From Nonomuraea glycinis (lineage in GTDB: Bacteria; Actinomycetota; Actinomycetes; Streptosporangiales; Streptosporangiaceae), in contig NZ_BMNK01000008.1 in NCBI RefSeq assembly GCF_014646515.1, positions 124,001-188,000 of the forward strand: a DNA stretch of 64,000 bases. The letters are read 5' to 3'. The notes under the pieces were generated by a model, which worked only from the letters and a program-made list of their open reading frames with translations, did not search any database and was not told the DNA's origin. Of this stretch, positions 16,220-24,599 are shown in pieces. Position numbers and translations under genes: made by a program. Position 1 is the stretch's first letter. Each line of letters opens with the position of its first letter.

Positions 16220-19039
16220 ATGTGGCGGACGCTGTCGAGCGAGGCGCGCGAGCGCATCGGCGAGCTGTGCGACGAGCACGGACGCCACCTCTACGACTAC
16301 TGCCGCACGGCCCTGGCGGGCTCCGACGCCGAGCTGGCGGTCGCCGACGCGCTGCTGTCGGCGCACGCGCACGGGGACCGGCTGGCGGAGCCGCGGCTGC
16401 TGCGGCCCTGGCTGTACGCCCTCGCCCGCGCCCACCGCGCCGCCATCGCGACGACCAGGCCGGCCAGCACGGGCTCGTGGTCACGGCCCGGCGTGGCCCC
16501 CGACCTGGTGCCCGAGGGCCTGATGGCCCTCGACGGGCCGCACCGGGAACTGCTGGATCTGTCGGTACGGCACGGCCTCACGAACGCGGAGATCGCCGTG
16601 ATCTTCGACGCGGAGGCGTTCGAGGTGGCGGCCATCGTCGCCGAGGCGGCCGACACCCTGGAGGAGTGGTTCGCCGCCGTCCGCGCGGCCAGGACCCGCG
16701 AGGGGTGCCCTCGGCTGGCCACCCGCGTCACCGACTGGACGAAGGCGCCGGGCAGGCGGAACCGTACCCGGATCGCCCGGCACATCCTGTCCTGCTCGGG
16801 CTGCCGGGCGGCTCCTCGGACCGTACGGGCCACCACTCTGCTGCACCGCCTGCCCCTGGCCGCCGTGCCCAGCACGCTGCGCGACCAGCCCGCCTGGGGC
16901 CGGCCGCTGCCCGCCGACGACCCCCTCTGGCGACCGGACGGATTCCCCCACCAGGCCCGCGGCCTGGTGGAACCCCCTCCGGCGATGATCTCCCTGGTCC
17001 CCGGCCCCACGACGGAGACCAGGGAACCCTCCTGGCCGGTGGCGGGCGCGGCCGCCACCGGCCAGGAACCCCCCAGAACCGGCACCGCCCCCTTCACCGC
17101 AACCGCCCCCGCCGGTGCCCCCAAAGGTGCCGCGACCGGCGGCACGCCTTCCAGGGTGTCGTCCGGCAGCATCGCGTCCGGCGCCGCGCCAGGGGACGGG
17201 CCGGGAGACGGTGCGGGCACGCCGGGAAGGGGCGGCGTTCCCTTGTCCGCCCCCATCGGCAAGGCGCCCTTCGGAACAGCACCCGGTGCTCCCCTGAGGC
17301 CCGCGAGCGAGGACATCCCCGCGCAGGCGGCGGCCAACGGCATCCAAGCCGCGATCACCACCACCGCGCCGACAGCGGCGGCTTCCGGCGTTCCCCCAGG
17401 CATCGCGACCGGCGGCACGCCACACAGCCGGGACCCCGCAGGCGGCACCCGACGTGGCAGAGAACCCCTCTCTCCGTCCGTCACGGCCCTCCTGGACACG
17501 GCACACCAACCAGGCGAACACCACCCCCCGGGCCCCACGGTTCCCGAACAACAGGGGAAACGACCCACCGCCCTCGCGGGACCCGACCAACTACGCGACC
17601 GACCCACCGGCCTTCCGGAGATCCCGTCGCAGCGGCGTACCCCCACCCGGCAGGAAAGCCGTTCAGCGCAGGAGCCGCCCGACCTCGCCCGCCGGCTCCT
17701 CAAGACAGCCGCCGACCAGGTCGAGGCCCCGGACGACAGCACCCCGCGCCGAAGCGCCGAACCTGGGGACAAACTCGTCTTCTCCGGCGAACGCCCTTCC
17801 CGCGAGCGTCCCGCACAGGAACGCGACCGTCCCGTACGAGAAGCCGACCGTCCCGTACGAGAAGCCGACCGTCCCGTACGAGAAGCCGACCGTCCCGTAC
17901 GAGAGACCGACCGTCCCGTACGAGAAGCCGAGCAGGCGCAAGTGAGACCCTCGCCGCCCGTACGGGACCCGCAGGCGAAGCGCGAGCAGATATGGGCGCT
18001 TCAACCCCCACGGCCGGGTGCGAGCCGGCCCGACCGCCTGTTCACGCAGAGCCCTGACCGCCAGAACGTACGAAACCCCGACACCCCGCGCGTCCGGGAG
18101 CCCGAGCGGATGGTCGTCCCGGAGACCGGCGGGGCGCGGGTGCGCGAGCCCGAGCGGGTGGCCGCCCAGGAGGCCGGCGGGGCGCGCGTTCGGGAGCCTG
18201 AGCGGGGGGTTGTCCCGGAGGCCGGTAAGTCGCAGGTGTGGGAGGTGGGGGACGAGCAGTGGGAGGAGTTCTGGGAGGGGCGGCCTGACGAGGACGATCC
18301 CGAGGCGCGGATCTCCCTGCGCTGGCTGGTCCGGATGGCGTTGGTGATCGGTCTGGTGATGGTGGCCGGAGGGCTCACCTGGTCCGTCTTCCGGCACCAG
18401 ACGTCGGGGAAGGCCGCCTCGGTGACCGGCCCGACGGCCCTGGCGCCCGGCCCTTCCGCGGCGGCTCCCCCGGCCCAGGCCGCCGACCCCGCCAAGGAGG
18501 CCCCCACCCTGCGGTCGGCCGCCCCCACGGCTGGGGCGACCGATCAGAGGTCGCCCACGGGCACGGCCAAGGCGACCGGCCCGGCCGCGCCCACCGGGGC
18601 GGCCACCCCTCAGGACGGGGCGCCGCGCGACGCCGCACCGGCCGGGAAGGCGCCGCCCGCCCCGGTGGCGCGGCTGTCCCCGGAGTCCGTACAGCTCGGG
18701 ACCCGGCGTACGGGGACGTTCAAGCTGTCGTGCACCGGCGACTGCCAGGTGACCTCGGTCACCGCCTCGAACGGCATCGTGATCTCCGGCAACACCTTCA
18801 CCGTCGCGGCCCCCGCAGAGCGGCCGGGCTGTTCCGGGCCGCCCGTGACCGAGTCGGGCGTGGTCACGATCGGCTGGTCCGGCACGGCCACCGGCGACGG
18901 CCGCGGCACCGAGGGCACCACGGCCGCCGACGGCACCCTCACGATGCTCGTCTCCTGGACGGTCACCAGCAACAAAGGCGCGTACATCCCCGACACGAAC
19001 GGAGGCGGCTATTGGAGCAACTGCCCTAAGAACGAATGA
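16220..19039 (+). CDS. Sigma-factor-like transmembrane protein with repeats and ectodomain
   Basis: 939 residues in five parts. Residues 5-75 resemble sigma-70 region 2 (LYDYCRTALAGSDAELAVADALL, LRPWLYALAR) and 105-160 region 4 (ALDGPHRELLDLSVRHGLTN). An H-x3-C-x2-C motif near 188-195 recalls zinc anti-sigma proteins. Residues 220-690 are Pro/Ala/Arg-rich with two tandem repeat arrays. A single membrane segment lies at about 697-720 (ALVIGLVMVAGGLTW). The outer 205 residues include an Ig-like region (LGTRRTGTFKLSCTGDCQ) and end with cysteines. It could be a membrane-tethered ECF-like regulator or a degenerate sigma domain used as an adaptor. The ATG at 16220 follows GAGGAGA. Confidence 0.8.
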   Translation: MWRTLSSEARERIGELCDEHGRHLYDYCRTALAGSDAELAVADALLSAHAHGDRLAEPRLLRPWLYALARAHRAAIATTRPASTGSWSRPGVAPDLVPEGLMALDGPHRELLDLSVRHGLTNAEIAVIFDAEAFEVAAIVAEAADTLEEWFAAVRAARTREGCPRLATRVTDWTKAPGRRNRTRIARHILSCSGCRAAPRTVRATTLLHRLPLAAVPSTLRDQPAWGRPLPADDPLWRPDGFPHQARGLVEPPPAMISLVPGPTTETREPSWPVAGAAATGQEPPRTGTAPFTATAPAGAPKGAATGGTPSRVSSGSIASGAAPGDGPGDGAGTPGRGGVPLSAPIGKAPFGTAPGAPLRPASEDIPAQAAANGIQAAITTTAPTAAASGVPPGIATGGTPHSRDPAGGTRRGREPLSPSVTALLDTAHQPGEHHPPGPTVPEQQGKRPTALAGPDQLRDRPTGLPEIPSQRRTPTRQESRSAQEPPDLARRLLKTAADQVEAPDDSTPRRSAEPGDKLVFSGERPSRERPAQERDRPVREADRPVREADRPVREADRPVRETDRPVREAEQAQVRPSPPVRDPQAKREQIWALQPPRPGASRPDRLFTQSPDRQNVRNPDTPRVREPERMVVPETGGARVREPERVAAQEAGGARVREPERGVVPEAGKSQVWEVGDEQWEEFWEGRPDEDDPEARISLRWLVRMALVIGLVMVAGGLTWSVFRHQTSGKAASVTGPTALAPGPSAAAPPAQAADPAKEAPTLRSAAPTAGATDQRSPTGTAKATGPAAPTGAATPQDGAPRDAAPAGKAPPAPVARLSPESVQLGTRRTGTFKLSCTGDCQVTSVTASNGIVISGNTFTVAAPAERPGCSGPPVTESGVVTIGWSGTATGDGRGTEGTTAADGTLTMLVSWTVTSNKGAYIPDTNGGGYWSNCPKNE
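17825..17929 (+). repeat. Five 21-bp tandem repeats inside coding sequence
   Basis: Five adjacent copies of GACCGTCCCGTACGAGAAGCC with very few changes, encoding DRPVREA five times (residues about 536-570 of the sigma-like membrane protein). The unit is a multiple of three, so copy-number change would keep the frame. Confidence 0.95.
18089..18232 (+). repeat. Three 48-bp tandem repeats inside coding sequence
   Basis: Three diverged 16-residue units beginning RVREPER, residues about 624-671 of the same protein. They are more diverged than the 21-bp array, so older. Both arrays share the VRE core. Confidence 0.85.
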
Positions 19040-19062
19040 CGCACCGGATGCACCAGCCACAT

Positions 19063-19102
19063 GTGCGGGCCCTGGCCGCGATTGCGCGCCCAGGGCCTTC
19101 AC
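19063..19102. terminator. Bidirectional terminator-like hairpin between convergent genes
   Basis: GGCCCTGG (19068-19075) pairs perfectly with CCAGGGCC (19090-19097), extended outward by GTG/CAC. It fills the 71-bp gap between the convergent sigma-like gene and the peptidase gene. Confidence 0.6.
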
Positions 19103-19110
19103 ACGTCACC

Positions 19111-21030
19111 TCAGAAGAACGTGAACCCCGGCTCCGGCTCCGGCAGGTTCGGCTCCTGCGGGCCGCGGAACCTCGACCCGTCCTGCGGCACCTCCGTCAG
19201 CGGCGTGCCCAGCACGAACGGCAGGACCACGCTGCTCTTGGCCAGGTCCACCGTGACGTTCGCCCCGGTGCCCGTCTCGGAGCTGTAGGTCGCGTCGGTG
19301 CCCGCGATCACCAGCCCGATCCTGTGGCCCTTCTTGAAGGTGTAGTCGTGCGGCAGTGTCTGCCACTTGACCTGGCCGTACCGCCCCACGGGCAGCGGCG
19401 AGGGCCGGCTCAGCGAGTCTCGGTTGCGGACGTCGATCCAGCCACGGGCGACGATCTCCAGCGGCCGGTTCACCACGTTGGTGACGACCTTGCGGTAGCA
19501 GCCGTCGTCGGCCGTGGTGCTCTCGCCGTGGCAGTCCTCGTCGGTGAGCGTGGTGATGCCCTGGCCGCGCCGCCAGTCGAGGCGGACGTCGTCGCCGAAG
19601 TCGACGAGCAGGGCGGTCAGGTTGGAGGTGGGCCTGTCGAGTTTGACCCGCAGGTCGGCGACGGGGGCGCCGGACATGCGCAGGCTCAGCGGGAGCGCGC
19701 CGGTGGTGAACGCGACCCGGCCGGGCTTGGCCGTGCCCACGTCGGCCACCAGCTCGGACTCGGTCAGCGCCAGGTCGGTGAACGTGGCGGTGGCGTTCCG
19801 GTCCCGCCCCAGCTTGAGCGTGCCGTCCGCGGCGGGCCGCAGCGCCACCTTGAGCGCGTGCGGGGCCGGCCAGTCGCGCTGCGTCATCCACTGCGTGGGG
19901 CCGACCTGCACGTCCGCGCGCGGCTCGCGGTCGATGCCGTTGCGTACGCCGTGCAGCCAGCGGTCGAACCAGCGGTGCAGCGTGTCCACCCAGAGGTCCC
20001 TGCGGCCCTCGAAGTCGAACGGGTCCACGTGCTGGTACTGGCCCACCCAGATCTTGCGGGGGACGTTCCGCTCGGCCAGCGCCTGCCACCAGGTGGAGTA
20101 GTTGTCCGGCTTGACGTTCAGGTCGTTGGTGGTGTGCACGACGAAGACGCTCGCCCTGACCTTGGAGGCGTCGCCGAGCAGGCCGTCGATGTAGTCGCGT
20201 TCGTCCCAGAAGGCGTTGTGGTCGCCGGTGTCGTCGCCGTCCTCGGCGTCCATCCGGTCGCGGACCGCCTGGCACTTGGCCTCGGGGTCGGTGTCGACGT
20301 AGTTGGCCAGCCAGGAGGCATAGTCGTAGTTGTAGATCACGCCGTTCGAGCGCTGGTACTTGTACCAGGAGCTGATCGCCGAGATCGGCACGATGGTCTC
20401 CAGGCCGCGCACGCCGGTGGCGGCCACCGCGTTGGCGAGGGTGCCGTCGTACGACTTGCCGATCATCGCGGACTTGCCCGTGGTCCAGTCGGCCACGGCC
20501 GGGGCGCCGTCCGCCCGGTACGCCTTGGCCCGGCCGTTCAGCCAGTCGATGACCGCCTTGCCGCCCAGCACGTCGGCCTTGCCGCCGAGGTCGGGGCAGC
20601 CGTCGGAACGGGTGGTGCCCAGCATGTCCACGTTGAGGACGGCATAGCCGCGCGGCACGAAGAAGTTGTCGTAGTACAGGGGAAATTTCGTGACATTGTC
20701 GGCGGCGTCGTAGACCTTCCGCTCTGCCTCGTTTCCCCGCCCCGAGTTGTCGTAGTAGGGGCTCTCGTCGATGACCACCGGCACCCTGAGCCCCGGACCG
20801 GACTCCTTGGGCCTGATGATGTCGACCCGCACCCGGTCGAGCCGGCCGTCGGCGTCACTGTCGACACTCGACTCGACGTACACGTGCTCGCGGACGGCGT
20901 CAGCATAGGAGAAGACCGGCTGCGTACGGCCGTTCTCGATGGTGATCGCGGGTCCGGCGCCCGCGTGAACCGGGGTGGCCGTACCCAGGATGAGGGCGAC
21001 GGCGATGAGGGCCGGGCGTAATCGTGGCAC
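19111..21030 (-). CDS. Secreted Xaa-Pro dipeptidyl-peptidase / CocE-NonD hydrolase (S15)
   Basis: A 639-residue exported alpha/beta-hydrolase of the S15 (X-Pro dipeptidyl-peptidase)/CocE type. A signal peptide (LIAVALILGTATPVHAG) is followed by the hydrolase domain: oxyanion tyrosine region VVIDESPYYDNSG, nucleophile GKSYDGTLA, acid in VVHTTNDLNVK and histidine in GQYQHVDPF. The C-terminal third is the beta jelly-roll of the family. The GTG start at 21030 has GGAGG six bases upstream. It is divergent from a FadR-type regulator across about 148 bp, which may control it. Exact substrate is unclear; peptide or ester cleavage are both possible. Confidence 0.9.
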   Translation of the reverse strand: MPRLRPALIAVALILGTATPVHAGAGPAITIENGRTQPVFSYADAVREHVYVESSVDSDADGRLDRVRVDIIRPKESGPGLRVPVVIDESPYYDNSGRGNEAERKVYDAADNVTKFPLYYDNFFVPRGYAVLNVDMLGTTRSDGCPDLGGKADVLGGKAVIDWLNGRAKAYRADGAPAVADWTTGKSAMIGKSYDGTLANAVAATGVRGLETIVPISAISSWYKYQRSNGVIYNYDYASWLANYVDTDPEAKCQAVRDRMDAEDGDDTGDHNAFWDERDYIDGLLGDASKVRASVFVVHTTNDLNVKPDNYSTWWQALAERNVPRKIWVGQYQHVDPFDFEGRRDLWVDTLHRWFDRWLHGVRNGIDREPRADVQVGPTQWMTQRDWPAPHALKVALRPAADGTLKLGRDRNATATFTDLALTESELVADVGTAKPGRVAFTTGALPLSLRMSGAPVADLRVKLDRPTSNLTALLVDFGDDVRLDWRRGQGITTLTDEDCHGESTTADDGCYRKVVTNVVNRPLEIVARGWIDVRNRDSLSRPSPLPVGRYGQVKWQTLPHDYTFKKGHRIGLVIAGTDATYSSETGTGANVTVDLAKSSVVLPFVLGTPLTEVPQDGSRFRGPQEPNLPEPEPGFTFF

Positions 21031-21178
21031 GCGTGACCTCCGTGACGGTGGAGAAGTATGTGCAACTTCTCAGACATCCGCGACCCTGACAAGATCTGTT
21101 CGCGGGGCGTCCGGAGGACAGTCCGGGGCTCACGGGTCACCCGGCGTCCTAAAGTGGACACGCGATCAAAGGAGGCAC

Positions 21179-21838
21179 ATGCGGAACGTGGCGCGGACCT
21201 CCCTCGTGGACGCCGCCATCCAGCAGCTTCGCGACCAGATCACCGGCGGGGCGTGGCCGGTGGGCACCAAGCTGCCCTCGGAGACCCGGCTGGCGCAGAC
21301 ACTCGGGATGAGCAGGCTGTCGGTCCGGGAGGCCCTGCGGGTGCTGGTGCACGCCGGCCTGCTGAGCACCCGGCAGGGCGACGGCACCTATGTGACCGCC
21401 ACCGACGAGTCCCAGGTGGCGTTCCGGCGGCGGCTCGACACCGCGGCGGCCCTGGACATCCTCGACGTGCGGCGCGGGCTCGACCTGGTCGCCGCCCGGC
21501 TGGCCGCCGCCAAGCGCGACGACGACGACCTGGCCGGGATACGGGCGACGCTGGAGCTCAGGGACGCCGCCGCGCGGGCGGGCGACCTGGACGGCTTCGC
21601 GGACGCCGACGTCGCCTTCCACCTCAAGGTGGCCGACGCCGCCCACAACCCCCTGCTCAGCGACCTCTACCGGAGCATGAGCGAGGCACTGCGCGACAGC
21701 GTGCGGAGCATGGAGCAGGCCGCGCTCGAACCGGACCCCTCCCACCACGACCTGCTACGCGCCATCGCGGACCGCGACGCGGCCGGCGCGGTGACGGTCG
21801 CGGTGGGCATCCTGGACAAGCACGAACGCGACCTGTGA
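21179..21838 (+). CDS. GntR family regulator, FadR/FCD subfamily
   Basis: A 219-residue regulator. The winged HTH (LPSETRLAQTLGMSRLSVREALRVL and RQGDGTYV) occupies residues 1-75, followed by the all-helical FCD effector domain with metal-ligand positions in FADADVAFHLKVADAAHN and DPSHHDLLRAI. The start at 21179 directly follows AAAGGAGG. FCD regulators usually sense carboxylic acids and repress neighbours. The divergent S15 peptidase and the downstream convergent membrane protein are the only nearby candidates. It ends seven bases before the stop of the next convergent gene. Confidence 0.9.
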   Translation: MRNVARTSLVDAAIQQLRDQITGGAWPVGTKLPSETRLAQTLGMSRLSVREALRVLVHAGLLSTRQGDGTYVTATDESQVAFRRRLDTAAALDILDVRRGLDLVAARLAAAKRDDDDLAGIRATLELRDAAARAGDLDGFADADVAFHLKVADAAHNPLLSDLYRSMSEALRDSVRSMEQAALEPDPSHHDLLRAIADRDAAGAVTVAVGILDKHERDL

Positions 21839-21845
21839 GAGCCCC

Positions 21846-22652
21846 TCACCCGTTGAAGACGACGACGTCCCCCTCCTCACCCGAACGCCCGTCCCCGCCC
21901 CCGTCAGACAGCCCTTCCGAGGTCTCACCCGAGGACCTCCCCGAGGGCTCGGACGGATCCGGCTCACGCCTGCGACGCGCCAGCCGTACGGCGAGCAGAG
22001 TGAACAGCGCGCCGCCGACGGCGGCGAGCAACAGGGTGTACGGCGGGAACCCGCCACCCTCCTGACCCGCGACACGCTCCTGCACCGCGGTGGCCGACTC
22101 CTGCTCGGCAGCGACCTGTGCGGCGCTCGGCGCGGCGGCAGGGGCCGAGGTCGGCGCGGCGGAGGTCTGGGCGGGCGTCCCCTTGCCCGCCGGGAAGCCC
22201 GGCGGCCGGATCGCGCCCCAGTGGTCCTGCTCCGTGGCCCCGGCGTCCCGCAGCTCGGGCGGCACCGGCCGGATCTCGATGCCGCCGGGCACCGTGAGCG
22301 TGCCGACCTCGTACGGCGCGAAGATCCCCTGAACGCCTTCGATCGTGTACGTCCCCTTCGGCAGGCTCACGGCGGTGACGTAGTGCCCCGCCTCCGGTAG
22401 CGGCGTGCCCGTGAAGGTCGTCGGCCGCCCCTTGGCGTCGGTCAGCGTGAGCCCCGTCGTGCCCAGGTCACCCTCGAACGGATGAACCCCGTGCTGGAGC
22501 ACCCAGAACCCGATCGTGTACGAGGTCCCGGGAGCGAGCGCGCCGGGCACCGGGTCCAGATAGGTCACCGCCCACCCGCCGGCCGCCGAAGCGGGCAGCC
22601 CTCCCGTGAGGAGCGCGGCGACGGCGGCCAGGATGACCACGTATTTCCTCAT
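21846..22652 (-). CDS. Secreted, C-terminally membrane-anchored protein
   Basis: A 268-residue protein. It has a signal peptide (VVILAAVAALLTGGLPASA) and a beta-rich domain of about 110 residues (GWAVTYLDPVPGALAPGTSYTIG, FWVLQHGVHPF). A long Ala/Pro/Thr-rich stalk follows, then one membrane helix (YTLLLAAVGGALFTLLAV) and an acidic Ser/Gly-rich cytoplasmic tail. The domain resembles the FixH/YcnI-like Ig folds of actinomycete membrane proteins, some tied to metal handling, but no metal motif is evident. Start 22652 is preferred over an ATG eight codons earlier because it gives the classic MRKY signal start. Confidence 0.7.
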   Translation of the reverse strand: MRKYVVILAAVAALLTGGLPASAAGGWAVTYLDPVPGALAPGTSYTIGFWVLQHGVHPFEGDLGTTGLTLTDAKGRPTTFTGTPLPEAGHYVTAVSLPKGTYTIEGVQGIFAPYEVGTLTVPGGIEIRPVPPELRDAGATEQDHWGAIRPPGFPAGKGTPAQTSAAPTSAPAAAPSAAQVAAEQESATAVQERVAGQEGGGFPPYTLLLAAVGGALFTLLAVRLARRRREPDPSEPSGRSSGETSEGLSDGGGDGRSGEEGDVVVFNG

Positions 22653-22774
22653 GTCACACCTCCGGCCTGAATACACCGGCCAAGCCGCTCAGGTTCCCCT
22701 CCCCATTGCGCGTCCGGACGATGCACAATCGGGGGTAGACGGGGATCAGGCGGAGTAGCGAGGAGGCTCGCGCG

Positions 22775-23011
22775 GTGTTCGCCACCGGCCGCGAATATCT
22801 GACGGGGATGCTCGACGTGCTCGTGTACGAGGGGATGCTGCTCGCATGGCGGCGTGCCCCCCTGGACGGTTACGTGATCGTCTCCCACGAGGGGGAAGAG
22901 CTCACTCTCACCACGACGCAGGCGCAGCTGTGGATCCAGGGCGCTTTCGGCGCCTACCTGTCCTTGGTCGACCAGGGCCGCATCTCCCCACGCATGCCCA
23001 AAGGCACCTGA
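22775..23011 (+). CDS. Small hypothetical protein
   Basis: 78 residues with a GTG start and GAGGAGG upstream. The sequence is mixed and amphipathic (LTGMLDVLVYEGMLLAW, LTLTTTQAQLWIQGAFGAY) and has no recognisable domain, signal or cysteine cluster. Codon use is ordinary and the ribosome site is strong, so I consider it real. Function unknown. Confidence 0.55.
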   Translation: MFATGREYLTGMLDVLVYEGMLLAWRRAPLDGYVIVSHEGEELTLTTTQAQLWIQGAFGAYLSLVDQGRISPRMPKGT

Positions 23012-23102
23012 CGCCCACGACGCCACCGGGCGAACCCCACCCGCCCGCGCACAGCATCCCACCCCACCCCGCACGCCCGTACGACACCCGAGGTCACGCG
23101 AC

Positions 23103-23390
23103 GTTGGGCCGGGCGAGCGGACGTGCTCGAAGAAGCGCAGCTCGCCGCCGGGCCTGAGCACCCGCCGCGCCTCCATGAGCGTCACCAGCTGGTCCGGCAC
23201 CGAGCAGAGGACGAGGGACATCACCACCGCGTCGAAAGCGTCCTCCTCGTACGGCAGCGAGTCGGCCTGCCGCGGCACCACCACGACGCGGACCGGGGCG
23301 GTGGCCGCGGCCCGCTCGGCGGCGGCGCGCCAGCAGATGGTCCGGCTCGACGGCGACGACCTCGGTCACCGCGGCGGGGTGGTGCGGCGG
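23103..23390 (-). pseudogene. Decayed class I SAM methyltransferase fragment
   Basis: Reading the minus strand from 23390 gives HHPAAVTEVVAVEPDHLL in one frame. After a single-base shift near 23335 it continues in another frame as ERAAATAPVRVVVVPRQADSL, then PYEEDAFDAVVMSLVLCSVPDQ and RRVLRPGGELRFFEHVRS. Joined, this is the centre of a UbiE/Methyltransf_11-type protein (acidic E of VEP, D of FDAVV, post-motif III LRPGG). The N-terminal glycine loop and everything after HVRS are missing. One frameshift plus loss of both ends make a functional product very unlikely. It lies between two intact genes. Confidence 0.85.
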
Positions 23391-23402
23391 CGTGCGGAGG
23401 CG

Positions 23403-23975
23403 TCAGGAGGCGCTGTTGGTCATGAGGCGGTCGATCTTCCAGTCGCTGTTCTCCTTGCTGAGCACGAAGAACGCCCGCGTCTCGTCGGCGCCCTCCCCCT
23501 TGGTCGCACGGACGAAGGCCCAGGAGTCCACGACCATCGCTTCCTCGATCGTGGGCGATCCGGTGGTCTCCTCCTCCTCACCCTTGATGAGGCTGCGCAA
23601 CCCCTCAGTGCCCTCCGCCGTCGGTTCGCCGTCCACCGCCGCCACCGCGTCGGGGGCGAAGAGCGCCACGGCCTTGTCGGTGTCTTTGTCCGCCATCGCG
23701 CTGAAGAACTCTTCGACGACGGCGCGGGGCGCCGCCGCGTCGGCTCCCCCTGAGGGCGACATGGTGCCGGACGGTGATGGGCTCATGGTGTCGGTGGCGG
23801 GCGGGCTCATGTCGGCCGGCGGACCGGTGTCGGTGGCCGTGTCGGACGGTGCGGTCGGCGGACTGGCCGCGCCCTTCATCGCCTGTCCGGTGCCGCCGGC
23901 GGCGCAGCCGGCGGTGAGGAGGGCTGGGACGATGGCGGCCAGCAGGATGCCCCTGCGCAGAGAAGTCGTGCTCAT
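23403..23975 (-). CDS. Lipoprotein with SnoaL/NTF2-like domain
   Basis: A 190-residue predicted lipoprotein: MSTTSLRRGILLAAIVP then LLTAGC lipobox. A Pro/Ser/Thr/Met-rich linker (repeats of TMSPS) leads to an NTF2-like domain of about 105 residues (AVVEEFFSAMADKDTDKAVALFAPDA, SWAFVRATKGEG, ENSDWKIDRL), the cone-shaped fold of SnoaL-like and Mce-associated proteins. It is probably an extracytoplasmic binding protein with no assigned ligand. The start MSTT is preferred to an upstream ATG because it places the charged n-region correctly. Confidence 0.75.
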   Translation of the reverse strand: MSTTSLRRGILLAAIVPALLTAGCAAGGTGQAMKGAASPPTAPSDTATDTGPPADMSPPATDTMSPSPSGTMSPSGGADAAAPRAVVEEFFSAMADKDTDKAVALFAPDAVAAVDGEPTAEGTEGLRSLIKGEEEETTGSPTIEEAMVVDSWAFVRATKGEGADETRAFFVLSKENSDWKIDRLMTNSAS

Positions 23976-24182
23976 AGCCGCTTTGATTCCCGCCCCGATC
24001 AAGGGCGAATGCGCACTTTATCCAGTTCGCACAGGCCCTTTACCACCTCCGGCCACGGGCGCGAACCTTAATCACTGTCACCCTTCACTGAATTTGGAGA
24101 GATCGTTCAGAGCCACGATCGTTGCCGGTTAGAGACCTGAGCCCCGGTGCGCCGCCGATACCGTCGTGCCAGTGCCGAAAAA

Positions 24183-24201
24183 TAAGGCGAGCCTAAGCGT
24201 T
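24183..24201. promoter_or_regulatory. Iron-box-like site (IdeR/DmdR type)
   Basis: TAAGGCGAGCCTAAGCGTT matches about 14 of 19 positions of the actinobacterial IdeR/DmdR1 consensus, with the core AGG-N3-GCCT conserved. It lies in a 402-bp gene-free stretch (23976-24377) about 180 bp upstream of the CDGSH iron-sulfur gene and about 210 bp upstream of the lipoprotein gene. I see nothing else in that stretch beyond this and a slightly AT-richer segment around 24000-24110. Function inferred only. Confidence 0.4.
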
Positions 24202-24377
24202 CATCCCCCTGAACCTCTGCCCCAGCGTGAAGACGCGGAGCGTTGCGACAGCGCCGACGCCGAACGGCGATGCGTCCTTCCAGCGGCCCATCCAGGCGCG
24301 CACGTCTACCCACCCCTGGAGTTGGACCGCCGCTCCTAGCGGCGTTTCCGAAGCGCTTCACCGGGCAGCCGGGACAC

Positions 24378-24599
24378 ATGCCGCACGACAGGGATGAGCC
24401 GGTCACGGTGACGGCTTACGAGGACGGCCCGCTGCTCCTGCGCGGACCGTTCGAGCTTCGCACCCCGGACGGCGAGCCGATCGCCTGCGACCGGGCGACC
24501 GTGGCGCTGTGCCGGTGCGGCCACTCCTCGGTCAAGCCGTTCTGCGACGGCTCGCACAAGGTGACCGGGTTCCGGGCGCCCGGCGGTGAGACCGCGTGA
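24378..24599 (+). CDS. CDGSH iron-sulfur domain protein
   Basis: A 73-residue protein with one CDGSH finger: C45-x-C47-x2-S-x3-P-x-C56-D-G-S-H60, the 3Cys-1His ligand set of mitoNEET-type [2Fe-2S] proteins. Such small bacterial CDGSH proteins are thought to move electrons or clusters. The ATG at 24378 gives a compact protein; the frame is open further upstream without homology. Its last 184 bases lie opposite the 3' end of the glycosyltransferase gene. In context it faces an operon with a diiron-type oxygenase-fold protein, for which it could be the electron donor. Confidence 0.88.
   Translation: MPHDRDEPVTVTAYEDGPLLLRGPFELRTPDGEPIACDRATVALCRCGHSSVKPFCDGSHKVTGFRAPGGETA

Noticed and set aside
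17825..17929. CRISPR-like repeat array
   Set aside because: The 21-bp units are directly adjacent with no spacers and encode an in-frame heptapeptide.
19036..21021. Long plus-strand open frame opposite the S15 peptidase
   Set aside because: Low-complexity Val/Asp/Gly/His-rich product with no homology features. The minus strand has a complete signal peptide and catalytic triad.
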